A stretch of 45,498 nt of DNA from Clostridiales bacterium (GTDB lineage: Bacteria > Bacillota > Clostridia > TANB77 > CAG-508): the NCBI GenBank assembly GCA_015056485.1, contig SVGD01000012.1, forward strand, positions 1 through 45,498. The letters are read 5' to 3'. Shown here in pieces: positions 17,982 to 26,379 of the stretch. The position numbers and the translations under genes are program-made. Below the pieces are notes generated by a model. It searched no databases. It was not told the DNA's origin and saw nothing but the letters and a program-made list of their open reading frames with translations. Numbering within the stretch: the stretch's first letter is position 1; each line of letters opens with the position of its first letter.

Positions 17982-18173
17982 ATGACAGAACCCAAAGAAG
18001 TAAAGGATGTCAGGGTTTTATTTCAGCAGATTAAGGATGAATCTGCTGATGCAGTTCAACTTATTTGTTTGACATGTAATCTTGATGATTCAAGAAAAAA
18101 ATCATTAAGAAAAAAAGCCGAATCCATACGAAAAGGGTTAGCTGAACTCGATGAGGCATTGACAAAACTTTGA
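17982..18173 (+). CDS. Small helical protein, class B
   Basis: The 63-aa product is highly charged and probably all helical. Two possible helices (residues about 8-30 and 36-62) are separated by CNLDDSRKK. There is no signal peptide and I recognise no family. AAGGAGG lies eight bases before ATG. It is a monocistronic unit with its own promoter and a terminator 15 bases after the stop. It uses AGA, AGG and CGA for arginine, without CGG. Confidence 0.7.
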   Translation: MTEPKEVKDVRVLFQQIKDESADAVQLICLTCNLDDSRKKSLRKKAESIRKGLAELDEALTKL

Positions 18174-18187
18174 GTTTCAGCAAAAAC

Positions 18188-18215
18188 AAAAGCCTGGTAG
18201 AAATACCGGGCTTTT
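18188..18215 (+). terminator. Intrinsic terminator
   Basis: The hairpin AAAAGCC-T-GGTA / TACC-G-GGCTTTT ends in a T-run. Confidence 0.88.
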
Positions 18216-18239
18216 ATCGTTATATATAAAATATTAGTA

Positions 18240-18268
18240 TATACATATAAATAAAAAAATGATAAAAT
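18240..18268 (+). promoter_or_regulatory. Class A promoter (TATACA-17-TAAAAT)
   Basis: This is a moderate match with correct spacing, 33 bases before the next start codon. Confidence 0.55.
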
Positions 18269-18300
18269 AGTAAAAAAGCTATTTTAGAAAGGTGGATTAT

Positions 18301-18729
18301 ATGAATAAATTATTTGTATACGGGACTTTAAAAAGTAAAAAAGTACAGGTTGAATTATTGGGGAAAGAATTGAATTTAAAAACTGCAGAAATAACTGATT
18401 ATGCATTATATGAAGCAGAAGATGGATTTTATTTTATTAAAAAAGAAAAAAACAAAAGTGTAAAAGGATATATATTAGAAATAGATGACTATGATTTAAA
18501 GATATGTGATGCTTATGAGATGTGTCCTACTATGTATCAAAGAAAGAAAATAAAAGCGATGTGTAATAATGAAATAGTACAAGCTTATGTATATGTTAGA
18601 GTAGATGAAGTTGGAAAATCAAAATTCATAGAAAATTTTGAATCATATTGTGGATTTAATGAAGATGAATTTATTGCTACAGAAATAAAACATTTTAAAA
18701 CAAAAGAACATCCGGAATTTTATTTATAA
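18301..18729 (+). CDS. Gamma-glutamylcyclotransferase-like (AIG2/GGCT) protein
   Basis: The 142-aa protein starts KLFVYGTLKS, the phosphate/substrate loop of the GGCT fold. It continues with a barrel strand, GYILEIDDYDL, and CDAYEMCPTMYQRKK, where the Glu (about residue 74) corresponds to the catalytic acid. Family members cleave gamma-glutamyl amines or peptides, releasing 5-oxoproline; the substrate here is unknown. I chose the ATG rather than an in-frame GTG three codons earlier because AAAGGTGG is then properly spaced. It heads a class A three-gene run with the YkgJ-like and HAD genes. Confidence 0.83.
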   Translation: MNKLFVYGTLKSKKVQVELLGKELNLKTAEITDYALYEAEDGFYFIKKEKNKSVKGYILEIDDYDLKICDAYEMCPTMYQRKKIKAMCNNEIVQAYVYVRVDEVGKSKFIENFESYCGFNEDEFIATEIKHFKTKEHPEFYL

Positions 18730-18743
18730 AAGGGGAAATAACA

Positions 18744-19175
18744 ATGAGTAAGAGCATTAATTTTGAAATGAATATATGTTCTAAATGTAATGGAAAGTGT
18801 TGCCGTGAAGGATTATATGTTACAAAAAAAGAGTATGAATTATTAGAAGATAAATATAAAGAGATTTTTCAATGTGAAAAGTTTATGAATGGTTATAGAG
18901 CTATTGGTAAAAAATGTTCATTTTTAAGTAATGATGGATGTATAATACCACAAGATAAAAGATTTATTGAATGTAAATTATTTCCGTTAGAAATAGCTTC
19001 GCTAAACAAACTAATTATAAATGAAGAGGCTAAGAAAAAATGCATAGGTTTAAATGAATTTACGACTAAGGAATATTATAATAAAGGATATAAACTATTA
19101 GAATATTACGTAAAAGAAAAACTATTAACACAAGAAGATGTCGAATCCATATTAAATAATGAATATAATTTATGA
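18744..19175 (+). CDS. YkgJ-family cysteine-cluster protein
   Basis: The 143-aa protein has Cys residues spaced as CSKCNGKCC near residue 12, KKCSF near 56, GCIIP near 65 and ECKLFP near 76. This is the pattern of YkgJ/UPF0153-type proteins, proposed to bind zinc or an iron-sulfur cluster. Function is not established. It follows the GGCT-like gene at 14 bases with GGGGAA upstream, and its stop region overlaps the ribosome site of the next gene, so translation is probably coupled. Confidence 0.8.
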   Translation: MSKSINFEMNICSKCNGKCCREGLYVTKKEYELLEDKYKEIFQCEKFMNGYRAIGKKCSFLSNDGCIIPQDKRFIECKLFPLEIASLNKLIINEEAKKKCIGLNEFTTKEYYNKGYKLLEYYVKEKLLTQEDVESILNNEYNL

Positions 19176-19189
19176 AGATGAGGTGGATA

Positions 19190-19933
19190 ATGTTAAAATT
19201 AAATTTTGAAAGTAATAACATATTAAATAATAAAAAAGTTATTATTTTTGACTTAGATGGGACTTTATTAGATTCAGTAGATATGTTTAATAAAATATAT
19301 GCTTTAGTAATTGAGAGTATTAGTAATGTTAAGGTTTCGACCAACCAAATACAAGAAGACTGGGATGAATTTGCACATCAAAAAATAGAAGGAGATTTTT
19401 ATGATAATTTTCTTTTACATTTAGCTGAAAAACATACAAATAAAAAGCATGATGTAAATGAGATGAAAAAATTATATTATGAAATTGAGTATAAATTTAT
19501 ATCAGAAGAGTTAAAATATAAAAAATATTCTAAAGAAATAGTCACAGAATTAAAAGAAAGAGGATATAAATTAGTTTTAGCAACATTAACACCTAAATAT
19601 GCTATTGATATTTATAATGATGTAAATAAAAATTTAATAAATGATTTTAAAATATATGATATATTTGATTTAGTACTAACTTATGAAGATGTAAAAGAGA
19701 AGAAACCTAATCCAGAAATATATTTAAATGCAATGAAAAGAATGAATGTATCTAAAGAACAATGCTTAATTGTAGAAGATTCTTTAGAAGGCGTAAAAGC
19801 AGCAAATAATGCTGAAATAGAAGTGTTGAATATTGTTGACGAGAATATGTATAAAGTTCAGAAAACAATAGATGATTTAAGTAATTATAAAATGAATAAT
19901 TTAGAAGAGTTTTATAAATTAATAATAAAATAA
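19190..19933 (+). CDS. HAD-superfamily IA hydrolase
   Basis: Motif I is IIFDLDGTLLDS (residues about 18-29), motif II ATLTPK near 125, motif III the Lys of KKPNPEIYL near 168, and motif IV VEDSLEGVKAANNA near 190. All are typical of beta-phosphoglucomutase/phosphoglycolate-phosphatase-like enzymes. It is a clear paralogue of the gene at 41995. I chose the ATG at 19190 because GAGGTGG lies just upstream; an earlier in-frame ATG at 19172 overlaps the previous stop. The substrate is unknown. Confidence 0.87.
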   Translation: MLKLNFESNNILNNKKVIIFDLDGTLLDSVDMFNKIYALVIESISNVKVSTNQIQEDWDEFAHQKIEGDFYDNFLLHLAEKHTNKKHDVNEMKKLYYEIEYKFISEELKYKKYSKEIVTELKERGYKLVLATLTPKYAIDIYNDVNKNLINDFKIYDIFDLVLTYEDVKEKKPNPEIYLNAMKRMNVSKEQCLIVEDSLEGVKAANNAEIEVLNIVDENMYKVQKTIDDLSNYKMNNLEEFYKLIIK

Positions 19934-19934
19934 G

Positions 19935-19964
19935 AAAAGGCGACCGGTAGTCGGTCGCCAAAAG
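19935..19964. terminator. Bidirectional intrinsic terminator
   Basis: A perfect GGCGACCG / CGGTCGCC stem, flanked by AAAA and TTTT on the two strands, sits between convergent genes. Confidence 0.9.
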
Positions 19965-19965
19965 C

Positions 19966-20520
19966 TTATGCGGTTCCATCACAGATGATGAAATTTAGCT
20001 CGTCGTAAAGGAACTTATGCTCCTTAGACATCATTGAACTAAACAGTTCATCTTCTTCTGTGTTGGTAAGTGTGTAGTTGTATTCGTTTGGTTTATCCAC
20101 ACACTTTTCAGATGAGAACAATATAGTTCCTTCGCCGCCTATGTACAATTCAAAGTATTCAGAATCTTTTTCAGATACTATAAAATTGTCTATGGACGGC
20201 TCTGTTTTAATTTTTTTTATGAGCTTAATTTGCTCAAGCTGGTCTTCAGAAGCAGAACGTACTTTGCCAAGGAAAACACCGTTTTCATCATGGAAAAGCA
20301 GCCAGTTGCTGTCAGAACAGCTGACAGTTATTTGAGGGGTATTTGCGTTAGAGTATGTTTCAACTCCAATAAAGAATATTATTATAACTGCCAAGATAAA
20401 TAATAATAATATTCTTTTTGTCAACTCCTTGAAGTCAACCCTTACACGGGAGATATGCAGAGGACTACCAATGTTGTAGTCTGCAATTATCCTTTCCCGG
20501 TAAAATACTTTTTTTGCCAT
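19966..20520 (-). CDS. Single-pass membrane protein, class B
   Basis: The 184-aa product has a basic cytosolic N-terminus, one hydrophobic helix (RILLLFILAVIIIFFIGVET, about residues 36-55) and an extracytoplasmic domain containing SCSDSNWLLFHDENGVFLGK and an acidic C-terminal half. I recognise no family. Codon 8 is CGG (20499-20497), in FYRERII, and must be Arg; skipping C would give GGG AAA GGA TAA and end translation at once. A ribosome site, AGAGGTG, lies upstream of ATG on the minus strand. It is monocistronic with a class B promoter. Confidence 0.75.
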   Translation of the reverse strand: MAKKVFYRERIIADYNIGSPLHISRVRVDFKELTKRILLLFILAVIIIFFIGVETYSNANTPQITVSCSDSNWLLFHDENGVFLGKVRSASEDQLEQIKLIKKIKTEPSIDNFIVSEKDSEYFELYIGGEGTILFSSEKCVDKPNEYNYTLTNTEEDELFSSMMSKEHKFLYDELNFIICDGTA

Positions 20521-20631
20521 AACTTTTCACCTCTATAAATTTTTTTGCATAAGCTTTTTAATCCAACTTTGAAAGAAGTCTTTCAAAATTCCTTCTGAGA
20601 AGGACCAAAAATTGCTTTTGCACGTATATAT
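20521..20631 (-). promoter_or_regulatory. Structured leader of the membrane protein gene
   Basis: Read on the minus strand, it contains CCTTCT-C-AGAAGG and CTTTGAAAG-type inverted repeats after the promoter. This resembles the hairpin leaders of the other class B units. Confidence 0.45.
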
Positions 20632-20660
20632 ATTATATCATATTATGTAAAATTCGTCAA
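20632..20660 (-). promoter_or_regulatory. Class B promoter (TTGACG-17-TATAAT)
   Basis: The spacer AATTTTACATAATATGA carries the same motif in the opposite orientation (TTTACATAA-like). Confidence 0.72.
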
Positions 20661-20723
20661 AAAAACAGTGTTAAAAATGACTTTAAAAAATTCTCTATTT
20701 TCATATAAATTTTAAAATATCTA

Positions 20724-20752
20724 TTTTCAGCAAAACAAATTTTTGGTATAAT
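20724..20752 (+). promoter_or_regulatory. uvrB promoter (TTTTCA-17-TATAAT)
   Basis: It lies about 110 bases before uvrB. No LexA/SOS box (GAAC-N4-GTTC type) was seen between it and the start codon. Confidence 0.65.
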
Positions 20753-20861
20753 CATAAAAATAAAAACAATAAAATTAATTATAATGTAGACAATAAGAAA
20801 AAGAAGTTATTATAGATTTAGTAATCAATTTTTTGAATAATCAGTAGGAAGGAAATTTAAA

Positions 20862-22817
20862 ATGTTTAAATTAGTTTCAGATTTTAAGCCAACAGGTGAT
20901 CAGCCACAGGCTATAGATTATTTAGTAAATGGAATAAATAAAGGAAAGAAATTTCAAACCTTGCTTGGAGTAACTGGGTCTGGTAAAACTTTTACTATGG
21001 CCAATATAATTCAAAAAGTGCAAAAACCAACACTTGTTTTAGCACACAATAAGACATTAGCAGGACAACTTTATAGTGAATTCAAAGAGTTTTTTCCGAA
21101 TAATGCAGTTGAGTATTTTGTTTCATATTACGATTATTATCAACCAGAAAGCTACATTCCTTCATCAGATACTTATATTGAAAAAGATTCATCGGTAAAT
21201 GATGAAATTGATAAATTAAGACATTCAGCAACACTTTCATTGTTTGAAAGAAAAGATGTTATTATTGTTGCTTCTGTTTCTTGTATTTATGGTTTAGGAG
21301 ATCCAGAAGATTATCAAGAATTAATGATGTCTTTAAGAGTAGGAATGAATAAATCTAGAAATGAAATTATGAAAAAATTAATAGAAATGCAATATAGCAG
21401 AAATGAAATGGATTTTAAAAGAGGTCATTTTAGAGCTAAAGGAGATGTATTAGAAATATATCCATCAAATAGAGAAGAAAGTGCAGTTCGTGTTGAATTT
21501 TGGGGAGATGAAATAGAGAAAATAAATGAAATAAATCCATTAACAGGAAAAGTTATAGGAACAAGGAATCATGTTTTGGTTGGACCTAATTCTCATTATG
21601 TTGCAGCAGAAGGAAAATTAAAAACAGCACTTAGAACAATTGAAGAAGAATTAGATGAAAGAGTAAAATATTTTAAAAGTCAAAACAAATTAATTGAAGC
21701 ACAAAGAATTGAAGAAAGAACTAATTTTGATATTGAAATGCTTGTTGAAACTGGATTTTGTCAAGGAATAGAAAATTATTCAAGACACATTAGTGGAAGA
21801 AAACCAGGTTCTGCACCATATACTTTATTTGATTATTTTCCTGGTGACTTTTTATTATTAATAGATGAATCACATGCTACTATACCACAAGTACGAGCTA
21901 TGTACAATGGAGACAGAGCAAGAAAAGATTCTTTAGTTAATTATGGTTTTAGATTACCATCAGCTTATGATAATAGACCATTAAAATTTGAAGAATTTGA
22001 AAATAAAATAAATCAATGTGTATTTATAAGTGCAACACCTGCAGATTATGAAAAGCAAAATTCTAAAGATAATGTAGTTGAACAAATAATAAGACCTACG
22101 GGATTATTAGACCCAAAAATTGAAGTGAAGCCAGTAACAAATCAAATTGATGATTTGATTATGCAAATAAGAGAACGAGTAGAAAAGAACGAAAGGGTTT
22201 TAGTTACAACACTTACAAAAAAACAAGCAGAAGATTTAACAGCATATTTAAAAAGTTTAGAAATAAAAGTTAATTACATGCATTCAGACACAAAAGCCTT
22301 AGAAAGAATGGAAATAATAAGAAATTTACGACTTGGTGAATTTGATGTTTTAGTTGGAATTAATCTTTTAAGAGAAGGGTTAGATTTACCTGAGGTTTCT
22401 TTAGTTGCAATATTAGATGCTGACAAAGAAGGATTTCTTCGTTCTGAACGTTCATTAATACAAACAATAGGAAGAGCGGCAAGAAATTCTGAAGGTAAGG
22501 TTATAATGTATGCAGATGAATTAACTGAAAGTATGGAAAAAGCTATATCAGAAACAAATAGAAGACGTAAAATTCAGGAAGAATATAACAAAGCAAATGG
22601 AATTGTACCTAAAACTATAAGGAAATCTATTAGAGATACAATAAAGGCTACTATTGTTGAAGATGTAAGTAGTAAATACGAAGTAAGCAAAGATGAAGAT
22701 GTTAAAGATATTATAAATAGACTAACAGACGAAATGCTTAAACATGCATCTGCAATGGAATTTGAAGAAGCTGCAAAATTAAGAGATAAGATAAAAGAAT
22801 TAGAAAATCTTTTGTAA
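20862..22817 (+). CDS. uvrB: Excinuclease ABC subunit B
   Basis: UvrB is the damage-verification helicase of nucleotide excision repair and partners with UvrA and UvrC. The Walker A region is [12 protein letters not shown] (residues about 38-49). The beta-hairpin segment [20 protein letters not shown] follows at about 90-109. DESHAT is the DEAD-like box near 337. The helicase motif region [16 protein letters not shown] is near 500, and [14 protein letters not shown] near 533. A C-terminal UVR domain that binds UvrC ends the protein at 651 aa, the normal length. AGGAAGG precedes ATG. There are no in-frame CGG codons. uvrA follows after a class B insert. Confidence 0.97.
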   Translation: MFKLVSDFKPTGDQPQAIDYLVNGINKGKKFQTLLGVTGSGKTFTMANIIQKVQKPTLVLAHNKTLAGQLYSEFKEFFPNNAVEYFVSYYDYYQPESYIPSSDTYIEKDSSVNDEIDKLRHSATLSLFERKDVIIVASVSCIYGLGDPEDYQELMMSLRVGMNKSRNEIMKKLIEMQYSRNEMDFKRGHFRAKGDVLEIYPSNREESAVRVEFWGDEIEKINEINPLTGKVIGTRNHVLVGPNSHYVAAEGKLKTALRTIEEELDERVKYFKSQNKLIEAQRIEERTNFDIEMLVETGFCQGIENYSRHISGRKPGSAPYTLFDYFPGDFLLLIDESHATIPQVRAMYNGDRARKDSLVNYGFRLPSAYDNRPLKFEEFENKINQCVFISATPADYEKQNSKDNVVEQIIRPTGLLDPKIEVKPVTNQIDDLIMQIRERVEKNERVLVTTLTKKQAEDLTAYLKSLEIKVNYMHSDTKALERMEIIRNLRLGEFDVLVGINLLREGLDLPEVSLVAILDADKEGFLRSERSLIQTIGRAARNSEGKVIMYADELTESMEKAISETNRRRKIQEEYNKANGIVPKTIRKSIRDTIKATIVEDVSSKYEVSKDEDVKDIINRLTDEMLKHASAMEFEEAAKLRDKIKELENLL

Positions 22818-22819
22818 TA

Positions 22820-22927
22820 CCTCATCCTAATATCAGCAAAGCATTACTAGATTATTATGATAAAAATGGAGATGAAGAGGTAAAAGAAGCGATTGATAAC
22901 AGAAATAAAGAACAATATACGCATTAG
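22820..22927 (+). pseudogene. Possible gene remnant behind uvrB
   Basis: A 35-codon open stretch has no start codon and coding-like composition. It reads PHPNISKALLDYYDKNGDEE and ends VKEAIDNRNKEQYTH before TAG. It overlaps nothing else and could be the tail of a decayed gene. I do not recognise the source, and a chance open frame is possible. Confidence 0.3.
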
Positions 22928-22949
22928 TGATTGATTTTATATAATATTG

Positions 22950-22976
22950 TAGGGCGGACACAGGGCCCGCCCGAAT
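22950..22976. repeat. GC-rich interspersed repeat, copy 5
   Basis: It reads TGTAGGGCGGACACAGGGCC then CGCCCG: a diverged member with stem GGGCGG.../...CCGCCC. Confidence 0.75.
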
Positions 22977-22999
22977 CAACATAATAACAAATTTTATAA

Positions 23000-23028
23000 T
23001 TGACAAAATTATAAATCCAAAGTATAAT
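23000..23028 (+). promoter_or_regulatory. Promoter (TTGACA-17-TATAAT)
   Basis: Consensus boxes lie 38 bases before the small class B gene; the spacer lacks the ATGTAAA element. Confidence 0.8.
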
Positions 23029-23065
23029 GTGTACACATAAAATCTTATGGAAGAAGGTTAACAAT

Positions 23066-23296
23066 ATGAATTTGACTGACATGCGGATAGTATTTTATTA
23101 TACAATTAAAGCGGTGCTTGACAAAAAACGTGAGAGGAAAGCTGCATATTTAAGAAAACAAGAAGAACTTACTAAAAGATGCAGAAATTGTCCTGGAGCA
23201 AGTAAAGGTGCATGGTATTGCGAAGATTGTACAACAGGTTTACGCTTGCATATGCTTGATGCAGAATATAAAGATGTAAACAACTGGTGGAAATAA
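23066..23296 (+). CDS. Small four-cysteine protein, class B
   Basis: The 76-aa protein is very basic in its first half (KAVLDKKRERKAAYLRKQEE) and carries CRNCPGASKGAWYCEDC near residues 40-56. This Cys-x2-Cys...Cys-x2-Cys knuckle probably binds zinc. I recognise no family; a nucleic-acid-binding role is only suggested by charge. AGAAGG lies about seven bases before ATG. Codon 7 is CGG (23084-23086) and must be Arg; skipping C would give GGA TAG and stop immediately. It sits alone between uvrB and uvrA with its own promoter and terminator. Confidence 0.75.
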   Translation: MNLTDMRIVFYYTIKAVLDKKRERKAAYLRKQEELTKRCRNCPGASKGAWYCEDCTTGLRLHMLDAEYKDVNNWWK

Positions 23297-23316
23297 AATC
23301 GACATCTTAACCACTT

Positions 23317-23357
23317 GAAGGAACGAGTCTAACTAACTTGTTCCTTCTTTGTTTTTA
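23317..23357 (+). terminator. Intrinsic terminator
   Basis: The stem GAAGGAAC-G-AG / CT-T-GTTCCTTC is followed by a T-rich tract. Confidence 0.85.
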
Positions 23358-23385
23358 TAGAATTTTATTTTTTATCAAATAGTGC

Positions 23386-23418
23386 ACGGGTCGCCGAGGG
23401 CGGCGACCCCTACAATTC
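23386..23418. repeat. GC-rich interspersed repeat, copy 6 (reverse orientation)
   Basis: It reads CGGGTCGCCGAGGGCGGCGA then CCCCTACA. The TGTAGGGG end is on the minus strand, with GGGTCGCCG/CGGCGACCC as the stem. Confidence 0.85.
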
Positions 23419-23462
23419 ATATGAAAAAATATTTTCTAATTTCAAATACAATTCCATTCATA

Positions 23463-23491
23463 TTGACATAAATATAGATTGCTTGTATAAT
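23463..23491 (+). promoter_or_regulatory. uvrA promoter (TTGACA-17-TATAAT)
   Basis: A consensus sigma-A promoter lies 34 bases before the uvrA start, with GGGGG as ribosome site. Confidence 0.85.
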
Positions 23492-23524
23492 AAATATGAA
23501 AAAATAGGGGGCATTTAAATATTT

Positions 23525-26367
23525 ATGAACGATAATATAATAATTAAAGGTGCTAAAGAGCACAATTTAAAAGATATAAATTTAACAATACCTAGAGATA
23601 AACTAGTAGTAATAACAGGACTTTCTGGTTCTCGGAAAGTCTTCTTTAGCGTTTGATACATTATACGCAGAAGGGCAAAGAAGATATGTAGAAAGCTTAT
23701 CAAGCTATGCTAGACAATTTTTAGGAATAATGGAAAAACCTAATGTAGAGTCTATAACAGGATTATCTCCTGCAATTTCAATAGACCAAAAATCAACTTC
23801 TAGAAATCCACGTTCTACAGTAGGAACAGTAACAGAAATATATGATTATATTCGTTTGCTATATGCAAGAATAGGGACACCACATTGTCCTAATTGTGGA
23901 AAGAAAATTGAAAAACAATCAATAGACCAAATAGTAGATACAGTTATGGAGTTAGAAGAAGGAACTAAAATACAAATTCTTGCTCCAGTTATTAGAGGAA
24001 GAAAAGGAGAATATACAAAATTATTATCTGATTTTAATAAAGAAGGTTTTGTAAGAGTAAGAATTGACGGAGAAATTTTTGAATTAACAGATGATATAAA
24101 TATTGATAGAAAGAAAAAACATAACATTGAAATTATAGTTGATAGATTAATTATAAAAGAAGATATAAGAAGTAGACTAACAGAAAGTATAGAAACTGCA
24201 TTGCGCTTTGCTAATAATCTTGTATTGATAGATATCGTAGGGGCGGCTATCAGCCGTCCGCAATCAGAACTATTATTTAGCCAAAATTATGCATGTCCAG
24301 ATTGTAATATAAGTATAGAAGAATTAACCCCAAGAATGTTTTCGTTTAACAATCCTTTTGGAGCATGTCCAGAATGTTTAGGAATAGGGTCTGTTATGAA
24401 AATTGATGAAGATTTAATCATACCAGACAAAGAGAAAACTTTATATGATGGAGTGAAAGCATTTGGTTCAAGCAATATGAAAAAAGGCGATACAATGGCA
24501 AAAATGTATTTTGAAAGTATTGCTAGAAAATACGGTGTAGATATTAAAAAGCCAATAAAAAAATTACCTAAAGAATTTTTAAATAAAATTTTATATGGTA
24601 CCGGTACTGAATGTATAGATTTTGAATATGAATCAGCTGTTGGAAAACGTACATTTACTTCTCCTTTTGAAGGAGTAATACCAACATTAGAAAGACGATA
24701 CAGAGAAACAAAATCTCAAGGTATGAGAGAGTTTTATGAAATGTACATGACTAATCATGAGTGTCATGAATGTAATGGTTCTAGATTGAAAAAAGAAAGT
24801 TTAGCTGTAACTGTTGGAAATAAGAATATAGAACAATTAACAAGTATGTCTATAAATAAAATTAAAAACTTTCTAGATAATTTACAATTAAATAAAACAC
24901 AAAAAATGATTTCAGAACAAATACTAAAAGAAACAAATAAAAGGTTGCAATTTTTAATTGATGTTGGTTTAGAATATTTAACATTGTCAAGACCAGCAGG
25001 AACATTATCAGGTGGAGAAGCTCAAAGAATAAGATTAGCAACACAAATAGGTTCTGGTCTTACAGGTGTATTATATATTTTAGATGAACCTAGTATTGGT
25101 TTGCATCAAAGAGATAATGACAAATTGCTTGCAACATTAAAAAAACTAAAAGATTTAGGAAACACAGTTGTTGTAGTTGAGCATGATGAGGATACAATGT
25201 ATGCTGCAGACCAAATTATAGATATTGGTCCAGGTGCAGGAGTTCATGGAGGAGAAGTCGTAGCACAAGGAACAGCTGAAGAAATAAAACTAATTTCTAA
25301 ATCTATAACAGGAAATTATTTAAGTGGAAGAAACAAAATTAAGGTTCCAGAAAAAAGAAGAAAATCTAATGGAAAGTCAATTGAAATAAAAGATGCAACT
25401 CAAAACAATTTAAAACATTTAGATGTAAAAATTCCTTTAGGCGTTTTCACATGTGTAACAGGGGTTTCAGGTTCAGGAAAAAGTACACTTGTTAATGAGA
25501 TTTTATATAAAGGATTAGCTAAAAAGTTATATAAATCAGTTGATAGACCTGGAAAACATAAGGAAATATTAGGAATTGAAAATATTGATAAAGTAATAAA
25601 TATAGATCAATCTCCAATAGGAAGAAGTCCACGTTCAAACCCTGCAACATATACAGGTGTATTTGATATAATTAGAGATATTTTCACAGAGACTAATGAA
25701 GCAAAAATCAGAGGATATCAAAAGGGAAGATTTAGTTTTAATGTAGCTGGAGGAAGATGTGAAACTTGCCAAGGTGATGGTGTTTTAAAAATAGAAATGC
25801 ATTTTTTACCAGATGTTTATGTGCCGTGTGAGGTATGTAAAGGTAAGAGATACAACAGAGAAACTCTTGAAGTAAAATATAAAGGAAAAAACATTGCTGA
25901 TATATTAGATATGACTGTAGAAGAAGCATTAGAATTCTTTAGTAATATACCAAAAATCAAACAAAAAATCCAAACACTTTATGATGTTGGATTAGGATAT
26001 ATTAAGCTTCGGACAACCTTCAACAACTTTATCAGGAGGAGAAGCTCAAAGAGTTAAACTTGCAACAGAGCTTTCAAAAAGAGCTACAGGAAAAACTTTA
26101 TATATACTAGATGAACCAACAACAGGACTTCATATAGCTGATGTTCATAGATTAGTTGATATTTTACAAAGACTAGTTGATACAGGAAATAGTATAATTG
26201 TAATTGAACATAATTTAGATTTAATAAAAACAGCAGATTATATTATTGATTTAGGACCAGAAGGTGGAGATAAAGGTGGAGAAATTGTTGGAATTGGCAC
26301 ACCAGAACAAATTGTTAAAAATGAAAAATCATATACAGGTAAATTTTTAAAGAAATATTTAGACTAA
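23525..26367 (+). CDS. uvrA: Excinuclease ABC subunit A requiring two +1 frameshifts at in-frame CGG
   Basis: UvrA is the damage-sensing ABC ATPase of nucleotide excision repair. Read conventionally it breaks into three frames. At 23633 the frame reads TCT CGG AAA and stops seven codons on; skipping the C gives GSGKSS, the first Walker A motif. At 26010 it reads CTT CGG ACA and stops 15 codons later; skipping the C gives [15 protein letters not shown], the second signature region. With both corrections the protein is 946 aa, normal for UvrA, with all parts intact: zinc modules CPNC and CPDC...[42 protein letters not shown]...CEVC and LDEPTTGLH. No other lesion is visible. A GC-rich repeat is also embedded in frame. 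I favour a functional gene decoded by CGG-triggered +1 shifts over a pseudogene. Confidence 0.9.
23633..23635 (+). promoter_or_regulatory. Proposed +1 frameshift codon CGG (uvrA site 1)
   Basis: Codon 37 of uvrA is CGG after TCT. Reading GGA from the next base restores the invariant Walker A glycine. Confidence 0.7.
24237..24262 (+). repeat. GC-rich repeat embedded in frame in uvrA
   Basis: The sequence GTAGGGGCGGCTATCAGCCG then TCCG matches the intergenic family (compare 38374 and 40011). It is translated in frame as VGAAISRPQ just before the CPDC zinc module, around residue 238. It adds roughly eight residues at a surface loop position that varies in UvrA proteins. Confidence 0.85.
26010..26012 (+). 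promoter_or_regulatory. Proposed +1 frameshift codon CGG (uvrA site 2)
   Basis: CGG follows CTT, in frame with the long central segment. Skipping C restores [14 protein letters not shown]. Confidence 0.7.
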
Positions 26368-26379
26368 AAGGAGGCTTAA

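Noticed and set aside
20724..20861. LexA/SOS operator in front of uvrB
   Set aside because: No GAAC-N4-GTTC-like palindrome was found by eye in the promoter region or leader.
14041..23296. Class B CGG codons as further frameshift sites
   Set aside because: Their frames are intact when CGG is Arg, and skipping C would truncate all four proteins.
23525..26367. uvrA as a plain pseudogene
   Set aside because: All catalytic and zinc motifs are intact outside the two CGG sites, total length is normal, a consensus promoter is present and uvrB is intact.
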